A stretch of DNA of 64,000 bases, from contig JALJCS010000010.1 in assembly GCA_023055355.1 (NCBI GenBank), positions 25,125,001-25,189,000 on the forward strand. Direction: 5' to 3'. Below, one piece after another: positions 39,501 through 54,500 of the stretch. Source of the stretch: Agelaius tricolor. Taxonomy: Eukaryota > Chordata > Aves > Passeriformes > Icteridae. Under the pieces are notes generated by a model, which had not been told where the DNA came from, searched no databases, and saw only the letters and a list, made by a program, of their open reading frames with translations. Position numbers and translations under genes: made by a program. Every line of letters begins with the position of its first letter. The stretch's first letter is position 1.

Positions 39501-42500
39501 TGCTCTGATTAATCAAACTATTTAATTTAACCTCTATCATTAGTATTACTATGGGCTAAGACAACAATTTATAACACTTTGTCCTTCTTCAGCATTTTCA
39601 CTTATCCAAGATACCTGTGCTTTTCAGAAGAGGCAACAGGTTCTGCTAATTAGTGGATGGAAGTCAAAATCAAGAGCCTAAATCATACACTTAATTCTAC
39701 CACTGGCTTGCTATACTCCCACAAAAAAAGCACTCAGCTTCCCTATCTGCCTTAAACTTCAGTGAATGCCCATTCCCAAAAGCACTGGGAGGGGACCATG
39801 CTACAGTCCCCTGTATATACACCAGTGGGACCATGAAAGTGCAAAGAAAGACACAATTAAATCCCTGGGCAAGCCTGGAGGTTATGCATTATTACTGCTT
39901 ATTTAGAGACGGGTCTGTCATAGCACTAAGAGGCAACTGACATGCATGAAATCACATGAGCATTCCAGCCATCTCTGCTCTTCCCCACTGTTATTTATTA
40001 GCCTGATTAGTTGAAATGTGTTTTTATTAGAGGGAGAAAATATTATTGTTCTTTTTAAACACAATGGAGATTTACAGTCTGATCACTTGGGACTCTGCCT
40101 CAAGTCCTCCATCCTGCTTTTAATTTACTCAGGCAAACAACTTCCATGCAGTTTTGTACCAAAATCATATTGAATGACAACTGTGTAAGGACTTCCCAAT
40201 TGGACTCCCAGGGCTGCTAGGTCTACAAGCAAGCAGGAGGAACTGTTCGAAGCCCTCACACTCTTACCTGTTCCAATATACATGACATGGTAGAGGGTAT
40301 CCTTCCCCTGAACAATATCAACCACCAGTTTGGAAAAGCGAATGCTGTCCTGAGTCACGTAGGGATCCACGGTCACTGGCTGCACCACGTCGTTCATCAG
40401 GAACAGGCGCTGAGCATCCTGCAGAACTCTCTCCGTCAGGTTCTCGTTAGGGCTGTCATCATTCAGTGTCCCACACTAAACCAGAAAACTGCATTTCAGA
40501 AAGTGCATCATCTACCCAGCCCAGCATGGAAACTCATGTCCTGTTGATTTCCTGGGGAGGTGGGTCTGTGTGAGGGTCACAGGATCAGGCATGTAGCCTG
40601 ATCATAGCTCCTTAGCCCAGATTTGGCCTTTAGCCCACTCTATGAAAACCTTTCTCCTAGGTCCACTGACCAGCAATGTGGAGTTTCATTCCCTTGTGAT
40701 ACCCTCAACCAGCACAACAGAAGGGCAAAAGCCTTCAACAAACCATGGAGAAAAAGAAAGAATTAAAACTAGCGGTAGAAACATTTTAAGGTGGCAGTGG
40801 AGAGAAAGTTTTTGTGGTGATAAATCCTTAAAATATTTCAGACACTACCTAGCATCTCAGTCTGTACAATGAACAAAACCTGGAGTTTAAAAAACCTAAA
40901 AATGGACTGGTTTTGCAAAGAGCTAAACTTGCCACATTGCTTTTCTTTGATGTGCTCCCCTCTGGACAGGCTCCCCCAGCTGCATCTGAAGCAAGGCAGG
41001 TTCACAACAAGCTCCCCCCACCCCTTTTCTCCTAACAGCAAATACCAGATCAAGCCATGACTACCCATCCTCCAGCACCAAGGGAGGCACTGAAACAGGA
41101 CTCAATTCCCTTGTACAGCAAGAACTGGGAATTAAAACAGCACATCTTGTGTCTTTTAAACCAGCAGATAATGCATTTTAAGGCCTGAGTTGCCATCTTA
41201 GATTAATCTCTATAACTCAATATTTTCAAAAGCTAGTGCTACTCTTTTGGTCCATGTCAATTCTTGGGGCTGGATCTCACTCTTCCCTACAATATCATGC
41301 CTGGAGGGCAAAAAATTTATCACTCCAAAAGGCAGCAGGGTGACTGGCTATTTATCTTCCCAAGACCATGGGAGACAGTGGTACAACCAAATCCTGCCAA
41401 GTCCCATACTCAGTCGATGAACAACTTCACTACTCACTAAATGAAACTCACACCTGAGCAATTTCACTAGAAATAAAATCCTACACATTTATTTTTCCTC
41501 ATTTTGGATCCAGGTGTTTGGGCTTTCCTTGAAGAAAAGTCAGAACACTGCTAATGAGGATGCTGATTTACAGCAGTTGAGCTGCAGTGTACAAATTCCC
41601 CATGTGCATACTCTCCATACACATCACAGCAACCCTTGGAGGTATTGCTGCCTTTCCTGGGTGCACCACGCAGCCCTTCTCCCACTGTGTGCTGAAATGA
41701 GTTGTCAGGGATTAAACACACATTCACACAGTAAATATGGATTCCAGTGGCTGGTGTACTAAGCTTTACAATAGTCTAGCGGTTGTGTGAAGTTATGTTG
41801 GTTCTCACAACCTATGAACATGGTCACTTTTAAATCAATTTAAGCATCTTCCTGAATAGCCAGATTAAGGAAACATCTGTGGGTTTTTTATGTGTCCTCA
41901 GGTGGGTTTTAATACTTTTTTCTATTGCAATGGTCTTTTTTTAGTTCTTGACTCATCCCAGATTCTAAAGAGTACTTAGATCTCTCTCTTTTGTTGTATC
42001 CTATGCTCCTTGTTCTCACCACTGTCTTCCTTTGGATACTTTTCTCCCCATTCACTTTTCCTTCTAGAGCATCACCTAAAAGGAGTCCCAGTAGCAGGAA
42101 TGTCATTGTTGGTTTTGTTTTCTGTTCTCAGCAAGTCACAGATGATTCTTTTGGTCTATTGGCAGCTCATGTGCTGACGCAGCATCCCTCTGATTTGGTT
42201 TAATGTTGTTTTGTTCTAATTTCCTGATTATCTATACTGTCCTGGTCTTCTGCATCCTTCAGTATTTCTCCTTCCTCTCTGCAAGAAAAAAAGTTCTGGC
42301 ATGCTTCCCTCATCTTTCTTTGTGAACACTGAGGCACAAAAATTAATTTAATGTTTTTGCAATATCTGCCTCTTCTGTCACTAAATTACCCTTGTCATCT
42401 CCTTAAGGCTCCTCACTGACCTCTTGTTCCTTCTATACTTGAAAAACATCTTAATCTCTTCTTGCAATCTTCCTTTTGTCTACCACATACCTCTTTTTTC

Positions 42501-45500
42501 CTTTCCTTATTTTCCTCTGACCCTTTTCTTTCATCTTGCTGCTGCAATCTTTATACTCCACATTTTATCTGATACTTTTCTCTACATGGAAATGCCTTCC
42601 AAAGTCCTTTACTATTCCTTCTGGGTTAGCCAAGCAAGGGACAGAAATTCCTTGATTCTCAGTTTGCCATAATATGCCCTTTAAATTAAAAAAAAAAAAC
42701 CAAACCAAGAACAACAAAAACCTAGCTATGTTTGGGCATGGCTGGACCTTCAGCAGGGCTTTGTTTCTTGGTTTTGAATGCACCAAGCTGAGAGGGTGAT
42801 CAAGAGGCCAAGCCTGTCCCACCTCATACAGGCAGGAGCCCTCAGTCAGGTGCCAAGAGGGAATTCAGGAGAAGAAATCAGGTTCCTCAGCAGGAAGACA
42901 AGGCTGTCCCTGCCTGCAGCAGAGACCTGTCTCCCATCTGCTCTTGCTGTGATTTCAGGCAACTCTAGAGTTCTTTTTGGAAGGTCCTTGACATCATCAG
43001 TTTGAAGGCAGATGGCACTTGCAGGCAGCCTCAGCATATTTGCCATAATAAAGGAGAGCCAGATTCAGAAAATCAGGCTGAAAGGATTTGCCATGGGGAA
43101 GCAAGGACATGAAGAAAAGTGCATCCTCCCCAGGATTCCCCTTCTGGGAAGGAGCTGAGCTGTAAAATGGGCTCATGCTCCAGAAGACTCAGGGTGGTCA
43201 GGGCTGTCATACACATACTCTGCCCTACACTGACTGGATCTGGTGATAAAGCAACTGAAGCTGTTTTATAATTTTCAAAATTACTTTAACTGATAATCCT
43301 GGAAAGTTGCTCATTCATAAACTCAAAGATTTTTAAAAGGAGAAGGAACAATCCTGTGACAATCCTCATGTGTCCCCTTCCACCAGTTACTGTGGCAACA
43401 TGTCCATGGCTTCTGGCTGAGCTACCATGTGTTAGAAAGTCATTCATCTTCCACTGAAGCACTGGTAGCCTTAGGGGCCCTATCAAGTGATGGAAAATTC
43501 ATCACTTCCTTGCAGAGTCACAGTGGTTAATTACCTTTCTTGTTTAAAAAATATAGATTGTCTCCATTCTAGTTTGACTTTGTCCAGCTTCAGCTTTCAG
43601 TCCTCCCCAGTTCTAGTAGGGACATGCCTGATGTCCTCTTGTGAGAATCACATCCTCAGAGCACATGTCAGTGATAAGTGCAACAGAGATTTAAATCATT
43701 CATTATTATAAAAAAACCCAGAACATTTTTATTATTCCTTAAACCATTCAATTTTTGCCATGAATTCTGTGGCAAGGAGTTCCACAGACTAAAACACTCA
43801 TAAATGTGGAGAAATACAATTTATCTGTACTGTGGGTCTACCTGGAAAAATGAGCCCTACACAAATCAACCCCCTGAAGGGACAGAACATCAGAGGGACT
43901 GCAGCAAACTGAAGGGCAACAGCAGTACCTGGAAATTTGGGATGGGGTTCAATGTTGGCAGCCAGGCTGATCTTGGGTTTTCTTGGTAGCGGAAGGGGCC
44001 ATTAAATGCCTGAGTAATGGCACTCAGATTGAAGGCACACACTGCTGAGGCAGCTATGCTGTTTCTGGAAAAGGGGAGGGGAAAAAAAATCAATTTAATC
44101 ATTAGAACATTGACATTTTCATCATAACAGACATCAAACTCCACTCAAATAAAATACATGTAAATTGCTAGGTAGATGTACAGTGATACCAATCTCATAG
44201 GGAGTATAAATAAATAAATAAATAAATAAACTGTAAAATGCAGATGACTTGCGTGACAATTTTGAGAATGAATTTAAAGTTTGGTTTTAAAATGTCAGAG
44301 ATGAAAGGGCCATGGAAGCAGTTCTGACAAGAAAGGTGAATACAGTTTAATTTGCATGGATTATTTGTGTCTGGTTTTACTTTTATTTTTTTAACAACCC
44401 ATCTACAAACAAGCTAATTTTTAATCTGTTGTGATTTCTCAAGGTGAAATTCTGTTTCTACAGGCTCCTGAAATCTTCAGCTATAAAATATATCACCTAA
44501 TATTATATTTATATATATGCAGTGGAAGGGAAAAGGTGACAGTGACAAACCAGCTGGTTCTGACAGCAGCTCAGCATGCAAAAAGGTCTGGCTAATTCAT
44601 GAAAACCTCTGTTTTCAAATGACCACAGTTCACTTCTGTGTGTTCCCAGGTGGGAACAGGATCTGTCTGGGGCAGACTGTTGAAGCACACTCAGCCAGGG
44701 AAGGCACAGCATGATGAGGGAAGTGCTGCTGTGGGAAGGACTCTTTGGAAAGGAGTGTGTTTTAGTGATGCTGGGCTGCCCAGTCACACTGCACACAGAT
44801 CACTTGGCCTTTGCTGCTCCATTTCAGGCCAGGAGGACTCACTTCTGCAGGGACCTGAGCCAGCTCATCGCCTCCTGCCTCAAGAGGGTTGGAGGGCACT
44901 TCCTAGATGGTGACCTTAACAAAACTGACTCACAGGGACATTTGATAAGTGATGACCTGAAATTCAAACCTGCTCCCAGTTCTTCCCTCCTCCCCCTCCC
45001 TTTTTTTCTTTTTTTTTTTTTTTTTAAGAAAAACTACACGGTTTAGAGAAAAAGATATCAAAATAAAACTAAAAATAGGGCCAGCATGAGAGACTGATTC
45101 ATCACGGTGCCTTTTAAATAACCCAAGCCCTTCTGTATGAATCTTTTTGCTAATTAAGGCAATTTGAATTCCCTGAAAAGAACACTTTTTTGCTTTTTTT
45201 TTTAACTAAACCAATAATTACACTCTCTTGCACACACAAAAAAAGCCTTTCTTCACCATTCCAGGCTGGAAAGCAGAAGAACAGATTCTTTCACAGCATA
45301 TTTCTTCCTAGCAATACAACATTAGGAAGAACTTCCTGCTTTGCCTTCCCATTCTCTGCTCCCCCCTGCCCCTTGCATCCCCAGAATGATGGAGTAGCTC
45401 ACTTTGAACATGTCAAAGCAATGCCAGGCAAACCTTTCTCCACTTTTGTCTGAACACTGCTGATGCAGTGCATGCTCACAGACAGCAGCCTTTAAGACAA

Positions 45501-48500
45501 ACCTAATGATGGATGACAAGTAAATGCCTTGAGGCGCACACAGAAAAAAAAAAGACAATGAGGGAGAAAATGAAAAAGGAAAAGAAAGAATAAAATTCCA
45601 CTAGTCTAATGAAAATACTTAAAAGAAAGAGAAAAAAAAAGAATATTTTTAGGGACCTGCTAAGGACTTCATAGTTTAACCTTTTCTCTTGGCTGGAAAG
45701 GAGAAAGGAAAGAGGTTTTCCATTAAATCTGTGGACCATTTTCTTTTCCATCTGTGGCCTGGCATATTTCCCATGCCTCCTTATGAAAAGTTTGATCCCC
45801 GTCTCAAGCCAGTGACATTAACTGGTGCAGCTGGCCCCTGTGTTTTGGTGTGAAGTGCAACTTCCTTTATTCCCACCTTCTACCTCCTGTGACTAACTAG
45901 CTGGTTTAAAGAATGGGTTACGTTCAAAGAGGTTTTAACATTTTCTCTATTACCTCCCAGAAAATTTTAATAAAAACATCTTAAATATTTCATCAGCAGC
46001 TTCCCCCAAAAGCTCTCTTTCCCACTGATTCAGCTGGGTATAACATAACATGAAGCAATAAATCTATACGTGGGTGTTGCCACAACCATTAATTCCCCTT
46101 TTTTATAAGATGACCCTAAATTGATAAACATGAACCTTCCAAAGTAAAAAATACCTGTAAACATCAGCAAAAAAACCCCCAAAAAACCAAAAACCACCAA
46201 AACCATAGTTTTGTGTTGCATTGGCATTTTATCACAAAGAATCTCAGACTGGTGCATAAATTAACCCTCTTTGGTATGCAGAGCTCATGTAGCATGATAT
46301 AAGTCCCAGTGAAAGTTAAAAGAATAATTACCATTATTTCTCTAGTTGGATGACAAATTGGGGCATTTTCTCTTTGAACTTTTAAAAGAACACTGTGTTG
46401 TAGACCCAAAATGCTATTTGATCTAACTTCAGTTGTTATCAATTACTAATCTCTTCAATTACACAAATGTTGCATATTATATTATATTGAAAAGATAAAA
46501 GAGAGATCCTACATCCCTGATGTACAAAGAATGCTCAAGTGTCCCTTGAGGAGACAGGTAACACTCATCACATCTCATGTTAAACTTGGGAGATGGACAC
46601 AGCAGAAGAGAACTGTCCCAGCCAAAGCTAGTCTATGTCTCCCCTTTGATTGTCCAAAACCATCACCAATTTGATAAATAAAACACAGTTATTAATAGTT
46701 TTCTCATTTCCAGCTTCCATTCTTGGCTGGATGAAGGTGCAAATGGATAGATAAAACATTATCACTATGGGCACAGAAGTCCTCTCCAACAGCAAAAAAA
46801 AAAAAAAAATGGAGGGGGTCAGCTCAAGTGCCCAAAGCAGTAGCCAGATTTCCTTTTAATGCCCAGGAAGTTTGGCAAATATCCTCTAAATGATTTTAAA
46901 GAATGACTCATGTGCCTTTCAATCTGAGGACAGCTCTTCCCCTAGCCCACAGTCAAGGTGCAGTGCTCAATCATGTTTATTTTTTCTAGTTGCTTCTCTG
47001 CTGGCTCACTTTGACTGACATTGGCAATGGAACAGAAAAAAAACATGGAAGAGGATGAGGGTGGCCAAACACTTACCTATTTCTTGGAATTTACAGAGGG
47101 GGAAGAACATTCAGGCTCTGTTGACTCACAGTGAGGCTCCCAACAGTGCTTTAGCTCAAGGAGTTGGGGCTGATGCTTTGTGACTTCAAGGGCTGAAGTT
47201 CAAGCCCTGTCACACCAGGAGGTGACACATTAAAACAGGAGGGTTTGTACTTCAGCAGGGCTTCACTGCTTTGGTTTTCTGTGGGCTCCCTGGGAACAGG
47301 CCCTTATTCATATTGGACAGCACTGCACACAAAAACCCCAAACAAGTTGGCTGCCCAGCACAAGGAAGGCACTTTGAGCATTTGCCATATGGACTAACTA
47401 CTCAGATTTTCATTCTCTAGTTTACATGTCAGGCTAACACCCCCCTGGAGAACATGTATTATTGAAACTCAATACCATGCAGACTGGTTATAGCTTGAAA
47501 CTTATCATCCTAGCCTTAGGCATCGGAGAAAAAGTTATTTGAGCTTTCCTGACTTAAAAATATACATTATGAGTTTTTTAATATATTTTTTAATTAACTC
47601 CTCTTCTCCTTTCTGCTTTCACAGCTACACTAAATCATTCCAATTACAAGTTTTTTCAATATCAAGCCAAGAAGAGGTGATTATGAAGTATCAGAAATCA
47701 TACCTTCCCCTGAGAGTTCCATCACTGCTTTTGATTTGTGGACCTCAAACAGTCTGCCAGAGGTAAAGTCCCCCCCATCCTGCCTTGGAAATGCTAAATG
47801 CCTTGTGGCCCTCATGACCTTGCTATTACAGTGCTGTTCAACTGCAATAGATGTTGTTTTCAGTCTAGGCTGTTGTGATCCCATGTGCCTCATTCTTCTC
47901 CTTCCAGCCCTTCTCTCCCAAGTGTGTGTACCTGTCCATCTCATGGGTCAGCTCCAGTGTGCACACAAATGTGTTAGATTGTCCAGGCAATTAGCCTGGC
48001 TGGAAATTAATGTGTTTCTGTTGGGTCATTTTTAGATCATCACTCTAAACTACACAATTTGGACTGTCCCTACAAAAAATCTGAGGTCTGTCAATGCCCA
48101 GGTTTGCATCAAATTAAGTTACCCTAAAACTGCACAGTCACCTTTTATGGAGTCCAGGAATCTGTGAACCATGGATTAAAAACACTGTCCTAAGACTATG
48201 TTGTCATAATGGATAACACAGATCTATCTATTCTTTCACGTTTACCAAATGATCTTTCAAAAATGATTGCTCAGACTGTCTAAGAAATCAATACCTTGTC
48301 AGTCTCAGGCTGCTGGGAATAGAGGAAGGGCAGTAAAGCCAGTGCAACTTACACATTAGTAGTGAAGACACCGTAGATCAGATCTTGCTCAGGAAGGTAG
48401 AAGGTGCTTTGCAATTCATTGTAATAGAAAGGGATTTCCCCAGCACGGGAGCAGTTCAGTCTGGCCTTCATGAAAGTTGTCCATGTGTCCTCCAGCAAAA

Positions 48501-51500
48501 ACCTCCCTCCAATATCATTTTTACAAACCCTTGCCACACGGGAATACACTGTTTTCCCACAGTCATGTTCCACCGCGTTCTCACGGAAGAAGAAGTAGGT
48601 GAACAAGCCGATGTCATAGGCAGCAATAAAGTTAGGCTCTGAAAAACAAACATTTAAAGAGATTTATATAGGTTAGAAATCATTCCATGCTCACTGACTT
48701 GCTCAATGCATTGCACTGCCAGCTCCATTTTTGCAGCCTGTCAAAGCTGGGACCACAGGGAGTTTGGAGTCAGCAGAGGACATAAAAACAGTAGATGGGA
48801 ATAATGATATATGAGGATATAGCTCTAGTACCTTTTTTCAAATCTTGGAAAGGTCCCATTGTTTCTCCACTTTATTGGCAAAGCTGCTACTGATTTCAGT
48901 GAAAGCAGAGTTCAACATTTTGCATATGCATGACTATTCTTTGTACCTATACTCATTTTACAAGACAAAGTCTCCCCATTGGGCTGCTTCACCTATTCAC
49001 TTTTGAAGTGGACCTTATGATGTGTTAAATATGCTGCGTGCATCCGCCCGATTCCCCAGACAGCTGTGCTGAAACATTCAAGCTACTCTCCCAGCACTGT
49101 CACATCTGGCTTTTATCATCAAACCTTTCCAGTTTCTAGGCACAAAAGATTATCTTATGTCCATAAAACAAAACCATGCCAGAGACAGACAGTAGTGAAA
49201 TGTGCTCTCCTTAATGCTTTTTCTCCTAAAATTTTCGGTATTATTTTCACAAGAATTGAAAAGAACTTTGAATTTAGTAGGTTTAATAATAAATATTTTA
49301 GTTGGGGATATAATAAAGCTTTAAAGTGTACAGTCTTTTATCCTAAAAGTTTCTTTGGTAAAAGGAAAAGTTTGGCCAATGAATAATATTTGACCAAACA
49401 AACAAACCTTCCCCAAACCTGTTGGTTTAATAGGGTGTTTTCACAATGTTAATTTCTGAATAGTGCTCAAAGGAAGAAGAATAAAGGGAAGGACAGGATT
49501 CCTTTAAAGCTGCAGCCCAGGAGTGAAAGGAGAACACAGAAAGGCAGCCCACTTCTGCTGCAAGGCAAATTTCGGAGGCAGATGATGGTACAGAGGGGAG
49601 GGCATTGCAAATCATCTCCTATCAAAATTCTCCTTCAAACTAACCATGAACCTTAAAGGGACCATTGTGATCCCAAATCTGACCTTCTGTCTAACACAAG
49701 CCAGAGAATTACACTCTGTAATTCCACCATCGGATGCAGTAACTAACAGGAGAATTAGACCACATCTTTCGAAGGAGATCTGATATTAATGGACAATGTC
49801 ACCTGGCTTTACATCCATCACTTTCCTCAGGGACTTGTTCAAATCACTAAAGACTGACCCAGCTGCAACCTGTACTTCTTTTCCCATTTGACATTATCTG
49901 GTTTCAGCTTCCAATCGCAGGTTCTTGTCATGACTTGTCTGCTAGATTAAAGAACTTTATCCTTTCCAAAATCTTCTCTTGATGTAAGTACTTCCATATC
50001 ATGAACAAAACACCTTTTATCTCCTTTTCAGAAAGATAAACAAATTGAGCTCCTTAAGGCTCTCACTGTGAGGCAGGCTTTCCAAGTTTCAAATCACTGA
50101 ATGGCTCTTCTCTGAATCACCTTCTGGTTTTCTGTTTCTTGTTGAAAAGTGGCCAGAACAGGACAAAATTACTCCAATGTCACCAATGCTGCACAAGGTT
50201 ATAAATCCAAGAGTCACATTAGTTTTTCCAGTCACATATGAGAACTTCAGTTACTGTTTGTCTTCCCTAAACTCCCCAGTTCCAATGTGGCTTCCTTCTG
50301 AATCTTGCATTCATGCACAGACAAAAGGAACATATTTCCAATGAGTGTATATGGGCTATGATGCTTCTTGTTCCTAATTCACAGTCTTTCCTGATGACAT
50401 CCTTTCCCTTGCACTCCAGGTCTCCATACTGACTTCAAGATGCCTGCAGAAGCCTAGCTCAGTCTTATTAAGCTCCAGAGAATGCACAGTCCCACTGTTC
50501 TTATCTTTAATTGAAAGGTCCTGAAATCTAATAGAAATATTTCAAATATCTGGTCAATTTACCTGGGTAAAAGATGATAGGGGGAATACTGGGGTCTCCA
50601 TCACTATAGTCTGCTCAGACTAGAAGTGCTTTGCCCCAGTTGGAAGGTGTGGACTCAGTGCAGGGATTGCTGGTTGAAATTCTATAGCTTGCTTGATGCA
50701 GGGTATTATCACACTGGGGTAAGAGCTGCTTTTAATAACTATAAATCCACATCAGCATGGACTCACATATGGAACATAACATGCTGTGAAATTTCTCATT
50801 TTTGGAGTGATCTTGCACTGAAACCAGGCATCTTCAGCTGAGTCAGGGGAAGTAAAGAGTGCCTATCACTCTGCAGAACTGGGTCAACAATACGATGCTT
50901 TAAGTTGATTTTGATCTTCAAATCTTTGAGTGGTTTTCTTGTTAAAATGATGTATTTGGTCATCTCACAAGATAGAGACCCATATATATGTTAAGTAGCC
51001 TATAAGACCCACTTTCCATATTCTAAATCAACTTTTCTGAAATAATTCCAGGTTCTTTTTAAATGTCTTCTAAGCTGCATTGATTATTGCTCCGGAAGCC
51101 CTTCCCCATCATAACTCTGGATCTCAATATGAAAAGAGAGAGAAAGATTTACAAGCCTGTCAAGCTGACTTTAATACATCTCTTGCTCAGATGTGACCCA
51201 CATGACTTTACCATTGAGCCATTTGGAGTTGTATTGTGCTGTCCTAAGTGGGGGAACATTTCCAAGGCTGCGGTAAATAGCAGGATCCCGTCCAGAAAAA
51301 TCAATCACAGTTGCAGCATAGAGTTCTCCTCGTGATGTAATCACAGCTGTCGAGTTATGCCGAGGGTCGTATGGGCACCGAGCCACTCCATTAATTCTGT
51401 CAATGATTTTGCTGAGATTTCCTACCTGTATTTAAAAGGAGAGAGAAGAAAATTTAAAGAGCATCTGACTTTCTTAATAGTATAAAGAATTTGCTTTGCC

Positions 51501-54500
51501 AGTGAGTACCTATGAGCAAATCCCCGATTTTTAAAAATCAGGTAGCTAGGAGAATGTAATCTTAGAGATGACTGAAAATTGATCTTTACAGCCAACATTT
51601 GCCAATGTAAGAAGTTGTGTCTGAGCCTCGCTGATCCTATTGCTTTGTACAAAGGGTCATTCCCAGTCAATAAAGCCCAAACCCCCTTGGTGTAATCAGG
51701 TGCTCCTCGTGCAAGTGCAGGTTTTTAATCTTCTATAGACACCTCCTGAATATATACTGGCCTTAAAAAAACATACTAACTTTTTCTGGACCTGCTCCTG
51801 CCTCCCTTGAACCCAAAGGAAGTTTTGCCATTTATTTTAAAGAAACTTTAAAGTGTTTAGCTCAGGAGGTACTCAGAGCTAAGCTTGTCTATATTTCCCA
51901 TTTTCAGTGCCATACCCAAGGTTTACATGAGCAGCACTTTGTCCAGACCAAACTCACCCATAACATGAACTTTTTGTTCCCCAACTGTAGACACAGTCAT
52001 TGCCCCAAAGCAGCCCAAAGACAAAAACCAACATAATTTCAGTCAGCTACATTTAGAACATATTTTGTGCAGCCATGATAGCCTGCCAAATGACTGTCCT
52101 TCCCTAGAGCACGTATCCACCCCTCTCCATCACTGCAGAAGAGGCAGAACAGACCTGTCGACTGGAACACACTGGTGAAAAGGCATTGGTACCACAGGTG
52201 AAAACCTTCTTGCCATAAACAATCAGCACTCGGACATAATTCTGGCACTCTTCCTATAGGGACACAAGACAGAGACAAAGGATTTTTTTAAATATTATTA
52301 CATTAAAAATACCTGTGTTGCAGCAGGAATGCACCTTCCTTAGCTCTAACTTGAGCTGAGGTTTGTTGCCTCAAGCAGTGCACAGCTGTAGGGAGCCAGC
52401 AGTCCAGGAGAGCAAGCCCAATTTGCTGGTTATTTCTCTAACCATAGCCCTGCACAGTCCTGGGGTAGGATGTTAGCCATCAGGTCAATTTTGTCATAGC
52501 TACAAGTGCCTCTTTCTGTGCTCTGCTTAGAGTGGAGGAGAAATTTTCCCCTCTTTCCATGATGATACTTCTGACCTATTTTCCCGGTAATGCTGCAGCT
52601 TTGAAAACATTACCCAGACACCAACTTCACCAGTGAAGGACAGCAGGTCTGTCTACACTGTAATTCAAACCAGTGCCAGCAGGAAAACAGCAGGAACTTC
52701 TCTTTAATAGACCAGACAGGTCAGACAATCTCGTGCTTGAACAGGCTGTTACTTCCTGCCTCCCAGAGGATTGTGTGCTCAGGATTTTCCATGGTAGAAG
52801 GAGTTTCTCTTTCAGGCCAGGCCAGTGAGAAATAGAAGAAATAGCAAGTTCCCAGTGTCAGTTGCTTGACCACTTGCTGGTACCAATAGGCAACTCCCTC
52901 CACATGCCAGTCCCCAAAGGCATGGGGGTCCTGCTGTCCCACACTGTGCTGGGGTGGCAGCACAAGGCTGCAGTTGCCTTTTTGTTCAGAAAATAACCTT
53001 CATGTTGTTAGAGAGAGCCATGGTCTCTCTTTCTCCCTATAGCCAGAGACCTGTGGAAATCAGGCTAACTGAGCATCTCCTGGAGTTAAGCTGTGGGGGT
53101 GGAGGAGGCCACATAGGGCAGGAACTTTCCAACATTACACACAGGAAAAGGGAGGTGAGAGACTAGTATGCAATTCCCAGAGGCAGTGCAGGAGGCTGCA
53201 ACACCACCTGCCCCGAGGATCACCCAAAGAGCCCCAATGAGCCATGTGCACCAGCCTGCCTGCCCCAGGCCCTGGGCCACCTCAGAGGAGAGGATATGAG
53301 CAATGACTGGCACCCACTGGGCTCCAAGGGAAGAAAATCTATTATGTTGTACCATAAACAGAAAAGGAAACTTGTTAAAAAATAGCAACCTCAGCTGGGT
53401 TACCCAGGCTGCTTTGCTTTCTTCCCTCCAATAGATCATTTGCCACTGAGTTGAGCCTACAGCTGCAGACACCACTTCTCCCTCCTGTAAGCAGCAATCA
53501 TTCAGCAAGCTCCCATGTTGGGAAGGTTGATCATTCCCCAGAAGACTTCATTTGCAAGACTCAGCAGTGTAAAAACACCCCCTATCATCTGGAAAGGAAG
53601 GGGCTTGCTTAGCTGAATTACACACTATCTTGTTTCATTTGCTGTACAGAAAGGATCCAACAGGAAACCTGCCAGTGCTACCCACAGACGGCAACTGCAT
53701 GGACATGATATGTGATCCCTGCTTTTGAATGGCACAGACTCCACTCCAGAGCCTGCCCAGGAGCATTTGCCCAGTCTGGAAAGAGGCTACTGAGTGCCAC
53801 AGAGCACATGCTGCCAGCCTTGAGGGGCAGCAGGGGCAGCAGGAATCAGATAGCCAATGCCCAGCACCCAAAAATGAGAGCTTAGATTCATAGCTGAGTC
53901 AACTCTTTTTATTTCAGAAGCAGATCAGTCATGGTGACTGTGCATCAGTCTATCAAACAGGACCTTGAGAAGCACTGTCCCACCTGCTGTGTTGAGAATA
54001 ATGGTATCATTGCTTCCTTCAACAAGACAAAGGGCTTGCCATCCTCTCTGCCCTCTCTTATCATTGCTGCATGGTGCTGGGAGCCCTGTCAGTTCCTTCC
54101 TGCCCTAGAGATGTCTGCATTTCATGACTGGGTTAAGTAATTCCTCTTTCTGTAGAGTACAGTTATTCAATCCCACATAATTTTAGGACCACTATATATT
54201 TGACTGCAAAGTACTAAAAATTCTAGAACGAATGCTGTTAAAAAAAAGTGTTAGGTCATCTCCCAACAGAGTGTTGTTTTCAGAATATGATTGATTTGCC
54301 ATCTAACCTAGAATGCAGTTCTGTACTCAAATTTCACACAAGAGAATACCTACCTGCTCCCCCTCCACTGCCACCATTCTCTGCTTTGTGAAAGGTCTGA
54401 GCATAGCTTCTGACCCAAAACAGCTAAGACCAGCTACGTTGCTGGACCCTTTCCTGCCTAGGTACTACAATGTATTCCTAACTAAAGCCCTGCCCAGCAA

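Larger units (their letters stand above)
40476..43928 (-). other. SEMA5B intron 5-6 (3.5 kb)
   Basis: Contains two possible old LINE relics (about 42270-42490 and 43480-43840, annotated separately). The remainder is AT-rich intron with no recognised gene. Confidence 0.65.
44065..48352 (-). other. SEMA5B intron 4-5 (4.3 kb)
   Basis: Contains a TAAA microsatellite at 44206-44230, a long pyrimidine/T tract around 44980-45025 and an A run at 46794-46809. No gene or clear transposon was recognised. Confidence 0.7.
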
